In this document: positions 49,479-59,189 of the stretch, piece after piece
How positions within the stretch are numbered: position 1 is the first letter of the stretch
Layout of the letters: each line of letters opens with the position of its first letter
Notes under the pieces: generated by a model
What the model saw: only the letters and a program-made list of their open reading frames with translations
What the model was told of the DNA's origin: nothing
Databases searched by the model: none
Made by a program: the position numbers and the translations under genes
Assembly: GCA_947625615.1 (NCBI GenBank)
Contig: CANQPB010000007.1
Span: forward strand, 16,881 to 80,880
Direction: 5' to 3'
Length of the DNA stretch: 64,000 nt
Source of the DNA: an uncultured Clostridia bacterium
GTDB lineage: Bacteria; Bacillota; Clostridia; Oscillospirales; Ruminococcaceae

Positions 49479-50444
49479 ATGAATTACATCGGACAGTCCT
49501 GCACGTCGTGCAGAAAGGTTTTTAACGAGGGTGACGAAATCGTCGTCTGCCCGGAATGCGGCTCGCCCTATCACCGCGAATGCTATAAAAACGAAGGCCG
49601 CTGCATAAACACCGCGCTTCACGAAAGCGGCAGGGGGTGGCAGCCCGAGAACAGAAATACCCTTGATCCCGCCGCGGTCGGCCGGGTATGCCCAAATTGC
49701 GGCACCCATAACGACGCCTCGGCCTCCTTCTGCTCAGGCTGCGGGATTCCTTTGAGACAGCCCGGACAGGATCAGCCGGCGGAGCAGGCGCAGCCCAATC
49801 AGCCCGGCCCCGGAGCGTTTCCTCCCTTCGGAATGCCCCCGTTCGGCGGTCAGCAGCCCGGCGGTCAGAACGGCATGCCGCAGTTTGTAAACGTCCGCAC
49901 CGTCGCCGCGGATACCGACGTCGACGGCAACACCGTCGGCGAATATACCGAATATGTCGGCAGCAAATTCTATTACTATATCCCGAAATTCCTTAGATTT
50001 TCAAAGTCGGGCTCAAAGTTCAGCTTCAATTTTGCGGCGTTCTTTATTCCGCAGTTCTGGTTTGCCTACCGCAAAATGCCGCTTTACAGCATAATCTCGA
50101 TATTCGCCTCCATGCTTTTCAGCATGCCCTCGATAATCCTCTACGGCCAGGAGGCGGGCTATTTCTCCTTCGCCTGGACAAATTCTCAGGCGTTTCAGAC
50201 GGTTGACATGCTCTTTTATATTTTAAGCTACGTCTTCAGCCTTGCCTGCGGAATTTTTGGCAACTGGCTCTACTACAGAAAAGCCCGCCGCGATGTAACC
50301 CGCATAAAGTCCGAGGTTCCCGATGTCGCTGCCGCCGTGCAGCGCATGAAGCTTGAGGGCGGCGTCTCGATGCCCTATCTCTGGATGGCTCTCGGCATTT
50401 CGATGCTCGCGTCTTTGATAGCTTCGGTATTTCTCGTTCTTTAA
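49479..50444 (+). CDS. Prokaryotic RING/zinc-ribbon protein with C-terminal DUF2628-like membrane domain
   Basis: CTSCRKVF...VVCPECGSPYHRECYKNEGRC (RING-like), CPNCGTHNDASASFCSGCG zinc ribbon, then FNFAAFFIPQFWFAYRKMPLYSII and TM helices. Confidence 0.72.
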   Translation: MNYIGQSCTSCRKVFNEGDEIVVCPECGSPYHRECYKNEGRCINTALHESGRGWQPENRNTLDPAAVGRVCPNCGTHNDASASFCSGCGIPLRQPGQDQPAEQAQPNQPGPGAFPPFGMPPFGGQQPGGQNGMPQFVNVRTVAADTDVDGNTVGEYTEYVGSKFYYYIPKFLRFSKSGSKFSFNFAAFFIPQFWFAYRKMPLYSIISIFASMLFSMPSIILYGQEAGYFSFAWTNSQAFQTVDMLFYILSYVFSLACGIFGNWLYYRKARRDVTRIKSEVPDVAAAVQRMKLEGGVSMPYLWMALGISMLASLIASVFLVL

Positions 50445-50556
50445 AATTCCCGAAAATTTGTTTCAACCCCTTGACATTTTGCTCAGGGTTTGATATACTT
50501 CTAATGTTATCCTTGTCCGTGACAAACGCGGACGTAATCCAGAAGGAGGTGCAATT

Positions 50557-50850
50557 ATGGCAAAGACCAACGGAAACTACGAATCTATGGTAGTTCTCTC
50601 TGTTAAGGACGGCGAAGAGGCTGTTGAAGCCCTGGTAGCAAAGTTCAGGAGCCTGATTGAATCGAATGCCGAGCTGACCGGTGTTGACGAGTGGGGAAAA
50701 AGAAAACTTGCCTACGACATCAACTACGAGTCCGAGGGTTACTATGTAATCTTCACTTTCAGCTCCAAGCCCGATTTCCCGGCCGAGCTCACCCGCGTCC
50801 TTAACATCACCGACGGCGTTCTTCGCTCGATAGTTATTTCCAAGGACTGA
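50557..50850 (+). CDS. rpsF: 30S ribosomal protein S6
   Basis: YESMVVLSVKDGEEAVEALVAKFRSLIE...WGKRKLAYDINYESEGYYV; first gene before ssb and rpsR. Confidence 0.95.
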   Translation: MAKTNGNYESMVVLSVKDGEEAVEALVAKFRSLIESNAELTGVDEWGKRKLAYDINYESEGYYVIFTFSSKPDFPAELTRVLNITDGVLRSIVISKD

Positions 50851-50886
50851 CAGGTTTTGTCGTTTGCGCAGGAAAGGGGAATTTAA

Positions 50887-51387
50887 ATGCTTAACAGAGT
50901 CATTTTAATGGGCAGGATCACACAGGATCTCGAGCTTAAGACCACACAGTCGGGCGTCAGCGTTCTTTCCTTCACCATTGCCGTCGACCGCAATTATGCG
51001 AGGCAGGGCGAGGAGCGCCAGACCGATTTTATCGACTGTGTCGCATGGCGTCAGCAGGCGGAGTTTATCAACAGATATTTCTCCAAGGGCAGAATGATAG
51101 CCGTCGAGGGCAGCTTGCAGAAGCGCTCGTATGACGGCCGCGACGGCAACAAGCGCTGGGTCACCGAGGTCGTGATCGACAGCGTGTCCTTTACCGGCGA
51201 GAGAGCTCAGCAGAGCGGAGACTATCAGCCCAGCTACCAAAGCCGCAGCGAACAGTCCGCCCCCCGCAACGATTTCCCGCGTGAGCGCGAACAGAACAAC
51301 TACCGCGAACCCGATAACAAGCCTATCTCGATAGGCGGGCTCGACGACTTCGAGGAAATACTCTCAGACGACGGCGTGCCGTTCTGA
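50887..51387 (+). CDS. ssb: Single-stranded DNA-binding protein
   Basis: MLNRVILMGRITQDLELKTTQSGVSVLSFTIAVDR; acidic C-terminus ...DDFEEILSDDGVPF. Confidence 0.96.
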   Translation: MLNRVILMGRITQDLELKTTQSGVSVLSFTIAVDRNYARQGEERQTDFIDCVAWRQQAEFINRYFSKGRMIAVEGSLQKRSYDGRDGNKRWVTEVVIDSVSFTGERAQQSGDYQPSYQSRSEQSAPRNDFPREREQNNYREPDNKPISIGGLDDFEEILSDDGVPF

Positions 51388-51411
51388 AATTTTTGAAAGG
51401 AGAATTTTACC

Positions 51412-51651
51412 ATGGAAAGATCCAATGACAGACCCGCGAGGAGATCTCGCAAGAAGGTCTGCATGTTCTGCGTAGACAGAGCAGAAACCATCGACTATAA
51501 AGACACCGCAAAGCTCCGCAAGTGCATGACCGAGCGCGCGAAGATTCTTCCCCGCCGCGTCACCGGCACCTGCGCCTATCATCAGCGCGAGCTCACCAAG
51601 GCTATCAAGAGAGCCCGCTACTGCGCGCTTCTGCCTTATTCGGCCGACTAA
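51412..51651 (+). CDS. rpsR: 30S ribosomal protein S18
   Basis: [60 protein letters not shown]. Confidence 0.96.
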   Translation: MERSNDRPARRSRKKVCMFCVDRAETIDYKDTAKLRKCMTERAKILPRRVTGTCAYHQRELTKAIKRARYCALLPYSAD

Positions 51652-51741
51652 AAAGGCCGCCTTTTAGGCAATGTCATTAAGTCAAGCCTCAATCTGCGTT
51701 TCGTAGGTTGAGGCTTTATCGTTTTGATTTTATTTTTTAGC

Positions 51742-52686
51742 TCAGGAGTTTTCTTCCTGCTTTTTCAAACACAGCATTTGGCAGGCGGTGTAAACGCCGA
51801 GAATCGCAGATGTCAGCGGAATCTGCGCAAGCGAGCTCTCCGCCAGAAACTTCCCGGTCGCCTTATGAAACGAGTAAAAGTCGACGACCGATTTTAACGC
51901 GATGACGGCGCCCGTCGCCAGAATCATCAGAAAAATAATCAGCGGCTTTTTGCCGAGCCCTCTGCCTCCCCACGGAAAAACAATAAGGTATGCCGACAGC
52001 ATTACAAACGCGAAGATGTTGCTTTTAATCACAAAATCCGCGTCTCGCACCGCAAGGTCAAATATAAGCGGCAGCACGGGATATCTCAGCAAGAGGACGG
52101 CGATCACCTTATGAAAGCCGTATCTGAAAAACGACGGCTTATTTTTGTCATAGAGATTTTTTGTAAAGGGGCAGCCCCCGCGGTCGAATATTACGAACAG
52201 AAGAAGCAGCAGGGGAATGGAGAGCGGCGTCGAAAGCCAGTTTATGATGTATTCGGTATACTTTGTAAGCCCGACGGCCGGCATTATTTGCGAGACGGCC
52301 ATGCCCAAAAGCCTCGCCACCAGGCTTGAAACCGCCTGCAGGCAGATTATCAGAATAATGTTTATCGCGCAGGAGGCAAAGAGCCCCGGCCCGTTATTTT
52401 CGGCCGCTTCAAATGCCGTGTTTTTTGGGGGAGCAGCGGCGGCATGCAGCGGCTTCGGCGGCTCGGGCGGCGGGGCAGGGGAAGGGGAAACGTCCTTCAC
52501 GAGGCTGTCAAGGCTGACGCCGAAATAGTCGCTCAGGGCGACGAGGTTATCCAGTGTGGGGGTGCCGGTGCCCATCTCCCATTTTGAGATCGCCTGCCGC
52601 GACACTCCGATCGCCTCGGCGAGCTCCTCCTGCTTAAGCCCGCGGGCTGATCTCAGTTCATAAAGCCTTCCGGCAAGGTAGTTCAT
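51742..52686 (-). CDS. XRE-family HTH regulator with C-terminal membrane domain
   Basis: LYELRSARGLKQEELAEAIGVSRQAISKWEMGTGTPTLDNLVALSDYFGVSLDSLV then several TM segments. Confidence 0.82.
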   Translation of the reverse strand: MNYLAGRLYELRSARGLKQEELAEAIGVSRQAISKWEMGTGTPTLDNLVALSDYFGVSLDSLVKDVSPSPAPPPEPPKPLHAAAAPPKNTAFEAAENNGPGLFASCAINIILIICLQAVSSLVARLLGMAVSQIMPAVGLTKYTEYIINWLSTPLSIPLLLLLFVIFDRGGCPFTKNLYDKNKPSFFRYGFHKVIAVLLLRYPVLPLIFDLAVRDADFVIKSNIFAFVMLSAYLIVFPWGGRGLGKKPLIIFLMILATGAVIALKSVVDFYSFHKATGKFLAESSLAQIPLTSAILGVYTACQMLCLKKQEENS

Positions 52687-52713
52687 ATATATTAAGCACT
52701 CCTTTCAGTGCTG

Positions 52714-52742
52714 ATTATACCAAAGAATCCCGAAAAAGTAAA
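52714..52742 (-). promoter_or_regulatory. Promoter of XRE membrane regulator
   Basis: TTTACT-17 nt-TATAAT on minus strand. Confidence 0.65.
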
Positions 52743-52906
52743 GCGACGGGTGTTTACATTTTCGCGCAACGCTTCGTGGCACGGGCTTATACGGGCCTAT
52801 ATGAAACTTTCGGAAAATATTTTCAAATAAGTCTTGACAAACCGGCGGGTTTTCTGTATAATAGAAAAAGTCGGCACGGCAAGTGACCGACTGTGGTTTA
52901 GATCAT

Positions 52907-52983
52907 GGCCCGGTAGTTCAGCTGGTTAGAACGCTAGCCTGTCACGCTAGAGGTCGTCGGTTCGAGCCCGATCCGGGTCGCCA
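52907..52983 (+). tRNA. tRNA-Asp (GTC)
   Basis: GGCCCGG acceptor, anticodon loop CTGTCAC, GGTTCGAGCCC T-arm, encoded CCA. Confidence 0.95.
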
Positions 52984-52988
52984 CATAT

Positions 52989-53064
52989 GCGGATTTAGCT
53001 CATCTGGCAGAGCGCCACCTTGCCAAGGTGGAGGTAGCGAGTTCAAGCCTCGTAATCCGCTCCA
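52989..53064 (+). tRNA. tRNA-Gly (GCC)
   Basis: GCGGATT/AATCCGC acceptor, anticodon loop TTGCCAA, encoded CCA. Confidence 0.95.
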
Positions 53065-53067
53065 TAG

Positions 53068-53141
53068 GGTGCCATAGCCAAGTGGTAAGGCGTAGGACTG
53101 CAACTCCTTGACCCCCAGTTCAAATCTGGGTGGCACCTCCA
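53068..53141 (+). tRNA. tRNA-Cys (GCA)
   Basis: GGTGCCA/TGGCACC acceptor, anticodon loop CTGCAAC, encoded CCA. Confidence 0.95.
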
Positions 53142-53209
53142 AAATAAGACCGGCCGCAGCTTTTGCGGCTGTTCTTTTTATCTTATTTTACAATAAAGGA
53201 GTCATGACG

Positions 53210-53665
53210 ATGAAACTTGCCGAAGCATTACAAGAACGCGCCGATCTTAAAATCAGGCTTTCAAACCTTTGCACGCGACTTACAAACAATTGCCTCTATC
53301 AGGAAGACGAAAAGCCCGCCGAAGATCCCGCTGAGCTTTTGAAGGAATACGATGAATGCGCCTCAAGGTTTCGCTATCTTGTCGAGAAGATAAATCTCAC
53401 CAACTGCAGAACCTTAGTCGGCGGCAAAACTCTCACCGAGATTCTTGCCGAAAAGGACGCCATGTCGCTCCGCCTTTCTCTTTACCGCAATCTTGTCAAC
53501 ACAGCAAGCTCGGGCGCTCAGCGTGCGCGCCGCTCCGAGATAAAAATTCTCAGCGCTCTCGACGCAAAATCCCTCCAGAAGACCGCCGACCAAATCGCCC
53601 GTGAATTAAGGCTCCTTGACAACACCGTTCAAGCCGCCAACTGGGCGAACGACCTCATTGAGTGA
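53210..53665 (+). CDS. DIP1984/septicolysin-family protein
   Basis: MKLAEALQERADLKIRLSNLCTRLTNNCLYQEDEKPAEDPAELLKEYDECASRFRYLVEKINLTNC; RBS AAAGGAG. Confidence 0.75.
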   Translation: MKLAEALQERADLKIRLSNLCTRLTNNCLYQEDEKPAEDPAELLKEYDECASRFRYLVEKINLTNCRTLVGGKTLTEILAEKDAMSLRLSLYRNLVNTASSGAQRARRSEIKILSALDAKSLQKTADQIARELRLLDNTVQAANWANDLIE

Positions 53666-53880
53666 ACTTTCAGCCGGTAGCCGTTTTCAGAGCGAATGCT
53701 ATCTCCCGCAGTTGAGAATGAACTTGCAGCCTGAGGAGGCCCATAGGACAGGGCTCGGGTTCAAATCCCGGCTTATCGTAAGTCTTGACAGCTTACAGGC
53801 GCATAATATATCGAGTATATCTCACTACCTTGGCATTGACTGAAACCCGGCGAGGGTGGGCAAGGGGCAAACTAAAAATA
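53666..53880 (+). ncRNA. Candidate structured RNA with tRNA-like T-arm, downstream of the DIP1984-family gene
   Basis: 5-bp T-stem and 7-nt T-loop TCGGG-TTCAAAT-CCCGG at 53755-53771; upstream hairpins AGTT-GAGAATG-AACT (7-nt loop) and GCCT-GAGG-AGGC; no complete cloverleaf. Confidence 0.4.
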
Positions 53881-53902
53881 TGTAAAGAATATTTACTTTA
53901 CA
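53881..53902. promoter_or_regulatory. TGTAAAG-N8-CTTTACA palindrome
   Basis: Perfect arms with the same N8 spacing as 7675-7696. Confidence 0.4.
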
Positions 53903-53910
53903 AGCTAAAA

Positions 53911-53941
53911 AGCGGCAGAAGCAATCATCGCCTCTGCCGCT
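53911..53941 (-). terminator. Terminator of hslO transcript
   Basis: Minus strand AGCGGCAGA..TCTGCCGCT-TTTTAG. Confidence 0.75.
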
Positions 53942-53954
53942 GAATTTATATGCC

Positions 53955-54854
53955 CTATTTTTGGGTTTTTTTACGGCGCATCGCGAGGATCTCATCACGT
54001 GTAAAGCGATATGCCTTGCCGCAGAAATGGCATTTTACCTCCGTCACATCGTCCTCCGCAAGGCTGTTTATATCCTTTTCGGGCAGACTGTAGAGTATTC
54101 TCTCCGTCCTCTCGCGGCTGCAATCGCACTTATAGCTCACCTCAAAGTTGTCAAGGATATTCGGCTCAAGCCCCTCAAGGGCTTTCATGGCGATCTCCTC
54201 GGCCGTGAGGCCCGCCTCCATCATCGAGGTGACACTCGGCATTCCGGCGATGTTTTTCTCGATTATGTCTATGCATTCGTCCGGCGCAAAGGGCAGAAGG
54301 TGGAGCAAAAATCCACCCGCGCGTCTCACAGTCAGATCGGGATTCACAAGCACCCCGAGCGCGCACACCGTCGGCGTCTGCTCGCTTACCGCGAAGTAGT
54401 TGGTGATATCCTCGGCAATCTCTCCGCTGATAAGCTCTGTCTGCCCAACATAGGGCTCCTTAAGGCCTAAATCTTTTATAACGGTAACGGTGCCGTTTCG
54501 CCCCACAGCCGAACCGACGTCGAGCTTTCCGTTTTGTTTCAGCGGAAGCTCTACCACGCTGTTGTCGCAGTAGGCTTTCACGTTTCCGAAGCTGTCCGAA
54601 ACGGCCACCATGCTGCCTATAGGCCCTCCGCCGTTGATTTTTATGCTCACGCTGTCGTCCTTGTCCTTAAGGCCGAAGCCGATCAGCGAGCAGCCGAGCG
54701 CAAGCCTGCCGAGCGCCGCCGTTACGACCGCGCTTGTTTGGTGTATCCTTTCAATTTCTGCGACGATATCCGTGCCGTCCACCGCCGAACAGACTACCGA
54801 GGCATCGGCGCTTATAGTTCTTACAATTCTTGACAATTCAAATTCTCCTTGCAA
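53955..54854 (-). CDS. hslO: Hsp33 redox chaperone
   Basis: CDCSRERTERILYSL...VKCHFCGKAYRF (CxC..CxxC) and LPFAPDECIDIIEKNI. Confidence 0.93.
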   Translation of the reverse strand: MQGEFELSRIVRTISADASVVCSAVDGTDIVAEIERIHQTSAVVTAALGRLALGCSLIGFGLKDKDDSVSIKINGGGPIGSMVAVSDSFGNVKAYCDNSVVELPLKQNGKLDVGSAVGRNGTVTVIKDLGLKEPYVGQTELISGEIAEDITNYFAVSEQTPTVCALGVLVNPDLTVRRAGGFLLHLLPFAPDECIDIIEKNIAGMPSVTSMMEAGLTAEEIAMKALEGLEPNILDNFEVSYKCDCSRERTERILYSLPEKDINSLAEDDVTEVKCHFCGKAYRFTRDEILAMRRKKTQK

Positions 54855-55605
54855 CGTAAAGAATACGCTCCGTAAATTTTGTCGGGGCGCTGTTTTTCAG
54901 CCCGTCGAAGATCTCCAAAAGCTCAAATCCGCAGTTTTCAACAAGCTCCGCGACGGTTTTCGTGTGATACGCCCTCTCCCGGAAGCTCTCGCTCTTTCTT
55001 GCAAAGCTTCCGTCTTCCTGCCTCAAAAAGAAATCGAGGGTTATTTTCACCGTGCAGTCCCCGGGGCGGTATTCGTTCTGCCAGACCGCGTAAACGCCTT
55101 CCTTAGGCCTGTCGAAGACAAAGAAATTGTCCGCGAGAACCTTTCGGTGCTTATAGGGCGTATTCATATCAAAAATAAACAGACCGCCCGGCTTTAAATT
55201 TTCCGCAGCGGCCAAAAAGGCTTGTTTAACGCTGTCAAGCCGCGGCAGGTGGTTCAAGGCGTCCAGTGAACACACCGCTGCGTCCGCACAGTAAGGCAAA
55301 CACAGCTTTCGCATATCCTGCTTAAAAAGAATAATGCTCGAGCCTGAATCTTTAATTTTATGTTTTGCAGCCGATATCATATCAAGGCTCAGGTCTGTCC
55401 CGATGACCTTAAATCCCAGATCTTCAAGGCATATTCCGAGATTGAGGGTGCCGCAGGCAATGTCGGCGACGGTTATTTTCTGTCCCGGGCCGGGCGCCGC
55501 CTTAAGGTAACGGCGTATAAGCGAAAAGACCCGCCCCGCATACCCCTTGTAATTGACATTCTGCGTCAGCAAGTCATAATACGGGGCGAATACTTCGTAG
55601 CTCAT
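54838..55605 (-). CDS. Class I SAM-dependent methyltransferase
   Basis: VADIACGTLNLGICLEDLGFKVIGTDLSLDMISAAKHK. Confidence 0.85.
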   Translation of the reverse strand: MSYEVFAPYYDLLTQNVNYKGYAGRVFSLIRRYLKAAPGPGQKITVADIACGTLNLGICLEDLGFKVIGTDLSLDMISAAKHKIKDSGSSIILFKQDMRKLCLPYCADAAVCSLDALNHLPRLDSVKQAFLAAAENLKPGGLFIFDMNTPYKHRKVLADNFFVFDRPKEGVYAVWQNEYRPGDCTVKITLDFFLRQEDGSFARKSESFRERAYHTKTVAELVENCGFELLEIFDGLKNSAPTKFTERILYVARRI

Positions 55606-55905
55606 TTATTGCGGCTTGCGTTCGCTCAGGCGCTTGAATATCATGGAATATCCGCCGCTGCCGTAGTTTATCGAGCGGTTCACGCGGCTAATGGTTGCCG
55701 TAGAGGCGCCCGTCTCGGCGACGATATCGCTGTAGACGAAATGGTTTGTAAGCATCTTCGCGACTTCATAGCGCTGTGAAATGCTCTTAAGCTCAAGAAC
55801 GGTGCACAGGTCTTCGAAGAAGGAATAGCATTCCTCCTTGGTTTCAAGCGCAAGGATAGCCTCAAACAGATCGTCGAGCTGCTGGTCTTTCAATACAGTT
55901 TTCAT
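55606..55905 (-). CDS. YerC/YecD-family TrpR-related regulator
   Basis: LDDLFEAILALETKEECYSFFEDLCTVLELKSISQRYEVAKMLTNHFVYSDIVAETGASTATISRVNRSINYGSGGY. Confidence 0.88.
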   Translation of the reverse strand: MKTVLKDQQLDDLFEAILALETKEECYSFFEDLCTVLELKSISQRYEVAKMLTNHFVYSDIVAETGASTATISRVNRSINYGSGGYSMIFKRLSERKPQ

Positions 55906-55958
55906 AAATTTCTCCTTGGATTTATTCTTGTCATGCGTTCCTGTTTTCTGCTCATTAT

Positions 55959-55987
55959 ATTGTAGCACATCTTTTGAAAAAAGTAAA
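55959..55987 (-). promoter_or_regulatory. yerC-like gene promoter
   Basis: TTTACT-17 nt-TACAAT on minus strand. Confidence 0.6.
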
Positions 55988-56013
55988 GTGGTAATTTGCC
56001 AAATTACCACTTT
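55985..56013. promoter_or_regulatory. 29-bp perfect palindrome overlapping the yerC-like -35
   Basis: AAAGTGGTAATTTG-C-CAAATTACCACTTT (14-bp arms). Confidence 0.6.
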
Positions 56014-56040
56014 TTTTGTAATTTTTTCTCAATTATTTTT

Positions 56041-56628
56041 TTACTGACCGGCGATTTCCCCGACAATTTCCCTCAGCTGACCAACTCCCTCATCGGTTAC
56101 GGCCGAAAATTCAACGACCGTCAGCCCTTCGCAGCTCGGAAGCTCGGTCTTAAAGGCCTCGGTTCTTTTGGCCCTCTCGGTCTTGTTCAGCTTATCCGCC
56201 TTTGTCAGAACGACTATAAAGGGAATCCCGCTGTCGATGAGAAAGTCTATCATATTAAGGTCGTCCTTTGTCGGCGGGTGGCGCATGTCTATAAGCTGCA
56301 TGACAAGCGCAAGATCCCGCTCGCCGTCGCCGAGATATCCGCCGATAAGCTCCCGCCACCGTTTTATGTCTGCCTTCGATACCTTTGCATAGCCGTATCC
56401 CGGCAGATCGACAAAGTTTATGTTTTCAAGCCGATAGAAGTTTATCGTCGCAGTCTTTCCCGGCACGGCGCTCACCCGCGCCAGATTCTTTCGGCCGAAA
56501 AGCCTGTTTATCAGCGAGGATTTCCCCACGTTCGAGCGCCCCGAAAAGGCTATCTCCATTCTGTCCGAAGGGGGAAGCTGGTTAAAAGTCCCGTAGGAAG
56601 CCGAAAATTCTGCCTGCGAAAAGTTCAT
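56041..56628 (-). CDS. engB: Ribosome biogenesis GTP-binding protein YsxC/EngB
   Basis: EIAFSGRSNVGKSSLINRLFGRKNLARVSAVPGKTATINFY. Confidence 0.95.
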   Translation of the reverse strand: MNFSQAEFSASYGTFNQLPPSDRMEIAFSGRSNVGKSSLINRLFGRKNLARVSAVPGKTATINFYRLENINFVDLPGYGYAKVSKADIKRWRELIGGYLGDGERDLALVMQLIDMRHPPTKDDLNMIDFLIDSGIPFIVVLTKADKLNKTERAKRTEAFKTELPSCEGLTVVEFSAVTDEGVGQLREIVGEIAGQ

Positions 56629-59024
56629 CAGCTTCTTGCCCCCACGGCCGCCGCCGTCTTCTTGAAAGCCGTCGGGATAACCGGTTTTTTGGCCTCCGGC
56701 ATGATGAGCGCTGTGTTTAAAACGTCCTCAATCGTCTCGGCGAAGACGAATTCCACCGACGCCTTTACCTTTTCGTCCACCTCTTCAAGATCCGGCTTGT
56801 TGTCGCTCGGGATAATCACCGTCTTTATGCCTGCCTTGTAGGCGGCCATTGTCTTTTCTCTAAGCCCGCCTATTGCGAGCACCTTTCCGCGCAGCGTTAT
56901 CTCGCCGGTCATCGCCACGTCTGATCTCACGGGTATCCCCGAAAGCTCCGAAATAAGCGCGGTCGCGAGAGTTACGCCCGCCGACGGGCCGTCCTTGGGC
57001 ACGGCGCCCTCCGGCGCGTGGATATGAATGTCCTTTTTCGAGTAAAAGTCCTTGTCGATGCCGTATTTTTCCGCAACGCTCCTTGAATAGCTCACCGCTA
57101 TCTTCGCGCTTTCCTTCATAACGTCGCCCAGTGAGCCCGTCAGCTCGATAGCCCCTTTTCCGTCCATCGAGAGGACTTCCAGAGGCATTAGCGTTCCTCC
57201 CACCGAAGTCCACGCGAGCCCGTTCACCTCGCCGATCTGCGGCTTATCCAACTTTAAATCGGAGGTGAATTTTCTCACGCCGAGATATTTTTCCACCGTC
57301 TCGGGGGTTACGGTTATCCTTGCCGATGTTTTGGAAACTATTTCCTTTGCGGCCTTGCGGCAGACCGACGCTATCGACCTTTCAAGCGTCCTCACGCCGG
57401 CCTCGCGGGTGTAAAAGTCTATGAGCTCGTAAAGCCCGGCGTCGCTGAATCTGAGCATATTGCCGTTGAGACCGTTTGCCTTAAGCTGCTTCGGCACAAG
57501 ATGGCGCTTTGCAATCTCAAATTTTTCCTCGCGGGTATAGCTCGGCAGCTCGATGATGTCCATTCTGTCAAGAAGCGGGGGAGCCACGGTGTCAAGGTTA
57601 TTCGCCGTGGTGACAAATAAAACGTCGGAGAGATCAAAGGGTATCTCAAGGTAATGATCCCTGAATTCCTTGTTCTGCTCGCTGTCGAGAACTTCAAGCA
57701 TGGCGCTCGAGGGGTCGCCCCTGAAATCGTTCGACATCTTGTCAATCTCGTCAAGAAGTATAAGCGGATTTGAGGATCCCGCCTGCCTTATCGCCGCGAT
57801 TATTCTGCCCGGCATCGAGCCTATGTAAGTCTTTCTGTGGCCTCTTATGTCGCTTTCGTCGCGTATTCCGCCCAGAGAAACCCTTGCGTATTTCCGCCCG
57901 AGGGCCTTTGCTATCGACTTTCCGATCGAGGTCTTGCCTACGCCGGGAGGGCCGACAAGGCAGATTATCTGCCCCTTGACGTCGGGAATGAGGTTTCTCA
58001 CCGAAATAAGCTCAAGAATACGCTCCTTGACCTTTTTCATGCCGTAGTGATCCTTGTCAAGCTGCGCCGACACCTTTTCGATGTCGAGCTTATCCGAGGT
58101 CTTTGTATTCCAGGGGAGCTCTAAAACGGTGTCGAGATACCCCCTTATCACCGCCGCCTCCTGCGAGCCGAAGGGCATTTTTTCCAGCCTTTTCGCCTCC
58201 GAGACGAGCTTTTCTACGCTCTCCTGCGGCAGCCCTAATTTTGAAATTTTTTCGAGATATAAATAGCTCTCATCGGCGGGGTCTTCCTCCTCGCCGAGCT
58301 CCTCGCGGATTATTCTCATCTCCTCGCGAAGGTAATATTCCCGCTGCCCGCGGTCGATAGCCTCTCCCACGCGCATGTGAATGTCCTTTTCTATGGCGAG
58401 GATCTGCGTTTCTTTCGCAAGTATTGCAAGAATCACCGCAAGCTTGTCGCTCAAAGACTGCGCCTCTAAAATCTCCTGCCTTGCCTCTGCGGGAATGCTT
58501 ATGTTAAAGGCGATGAGCTCGTAAAGGTTTTCGGGGGTCTTCGCGTTCTCAACGGAGGTTTTCAGCACGTCAGGCATTCTCGGAACGACGGCGGAATACG
58601 CCGTAAACGCGTTTTTGAGCACCCTCATCAGCGCGTATAGCTCCTCGTCTGAGGCATGCTCGCGGGAAAAATTCTTAAGCGGCCTGACTATTGCATACAT
58701 TCCCACGCCGTCTTTGTTTAAATCGATAAGCTTTGCGCGGTAAAGCCCCTCTACATTCACGCGGGATATTCCGTCGGCGGTCTTGACGATCTGCTTGACC
58801 TCGCATACCGTTCCCACGCGGTAGACGTCGTCGAAGCCGGGGTCTTTCACCGAGGGGTCGCGCTGCGCGGTCAGAAAGACGGTTCTGTCGCCGTCCAACG
58901 AGAGCCTGAGCGACTCGAGAGAGCGCTGCCTCGAAACGTCGAACCTAAGGTTAAGTCCCGGGAAAACCACCACGTCTCGCGTGGCAACGCAGGGCAGGGT
59001 GGTGAAAGTAATTTTTTCGGACAT
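56628..59024 (-). CDS. lon: ATP-dependent protease Lon
   Basis: [76 protein letters not shown]. Confidence 0.97.
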   Translation of the reverse strand: MSEKITFTTLPCVATRDVVVFPGLNLRFDVSRQRSLESLRLSLDGDRTVFLTAQRDPSVKDPGFDDVYRVGTVCEVKQIVKTADGISRVNVEGLYRAKLIDLNKDGVGMYAIVRPLKNFSREHASDEELYALMRVLKNAFTAYSAVVPRMPDVLKTSVENAKTPENLYELIAFNISIPAEARQEILEAQSLSDKLAVILAILAKETQILAIEKDIHMRVGEAIDRGQREYYLREEMRIIREELGEEEDPADESYLYLEKISKLGLPQESVEKLVSEAKRLEKMPFGSQEAAVIRGYLDTVLELPWNTKTSDKLDIEKVSAQLDKDHYGMKKVKERILELISVRNLIPDVKGQIICLVGPPGVGKTSIGKSIAKALGRKYARVSLGGIRDESDIRGHRKTYIGSMPGRIIAAIRQAGSSNPLILLDEIDKMSNDFRGDPSSAMLEVLDSEQNKEFRDHYLEIPFDLSDVLFVTTANNLDTVAPPLLDRMDIIELPSYTREEKFEIAKRHLVPKQLKANGLNGNMLRFSDAGLYELIDFYTREAGVRTLERSIASVCRKAAKEIVSKTSARITVTPETVEKYLGVRKFTSDLKLDKPQIGEVNGLAWTSVGGTLMPLEVLSMDGKGAIELTGSLGDVMKESAKIAVSYSRSVAEKYGIDKDFYSKKDIHIHAPEGAVPKDGPSAGVTLATALISELSGIPVRSDVAMTGEITLRGKVLAIGGLREKTMAAYKAGIKTVIIPSDNKPDLEEVDEKVKASVEFVFAETIEDVLNTALIMPEAKKPVIPTAFKKTAAAVGARS

Positions 59025-59189
59025 TAAAAATACCTCTTTTTTATTTTAAAGTTGAAGCGTCAAATCAATAGGTCTGCGCTCCTATTATAGCAGACCCCGC
59101 GCAATTTTGCAATAGATAAAATAATGGATTATATATTGCAGAAAAAGCGGGCGGAAATTTCCTCCCGCCCGCCGCAAAACGACGCCTTT

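Noticed and set aside
53616-53843. 75-aa ORF overlapping the DIP1984-family gene end and the T-arm region
   Set aside because: Its C-terminal half is just a translation of the T-arm-like structure; no RBS at the start
53999-54020. TGTAAAGCGATATGCCTTGCC as another operator copy
   Set aside because: Inside hslO coding sequence with only CTT of the second arm matching; likely chance
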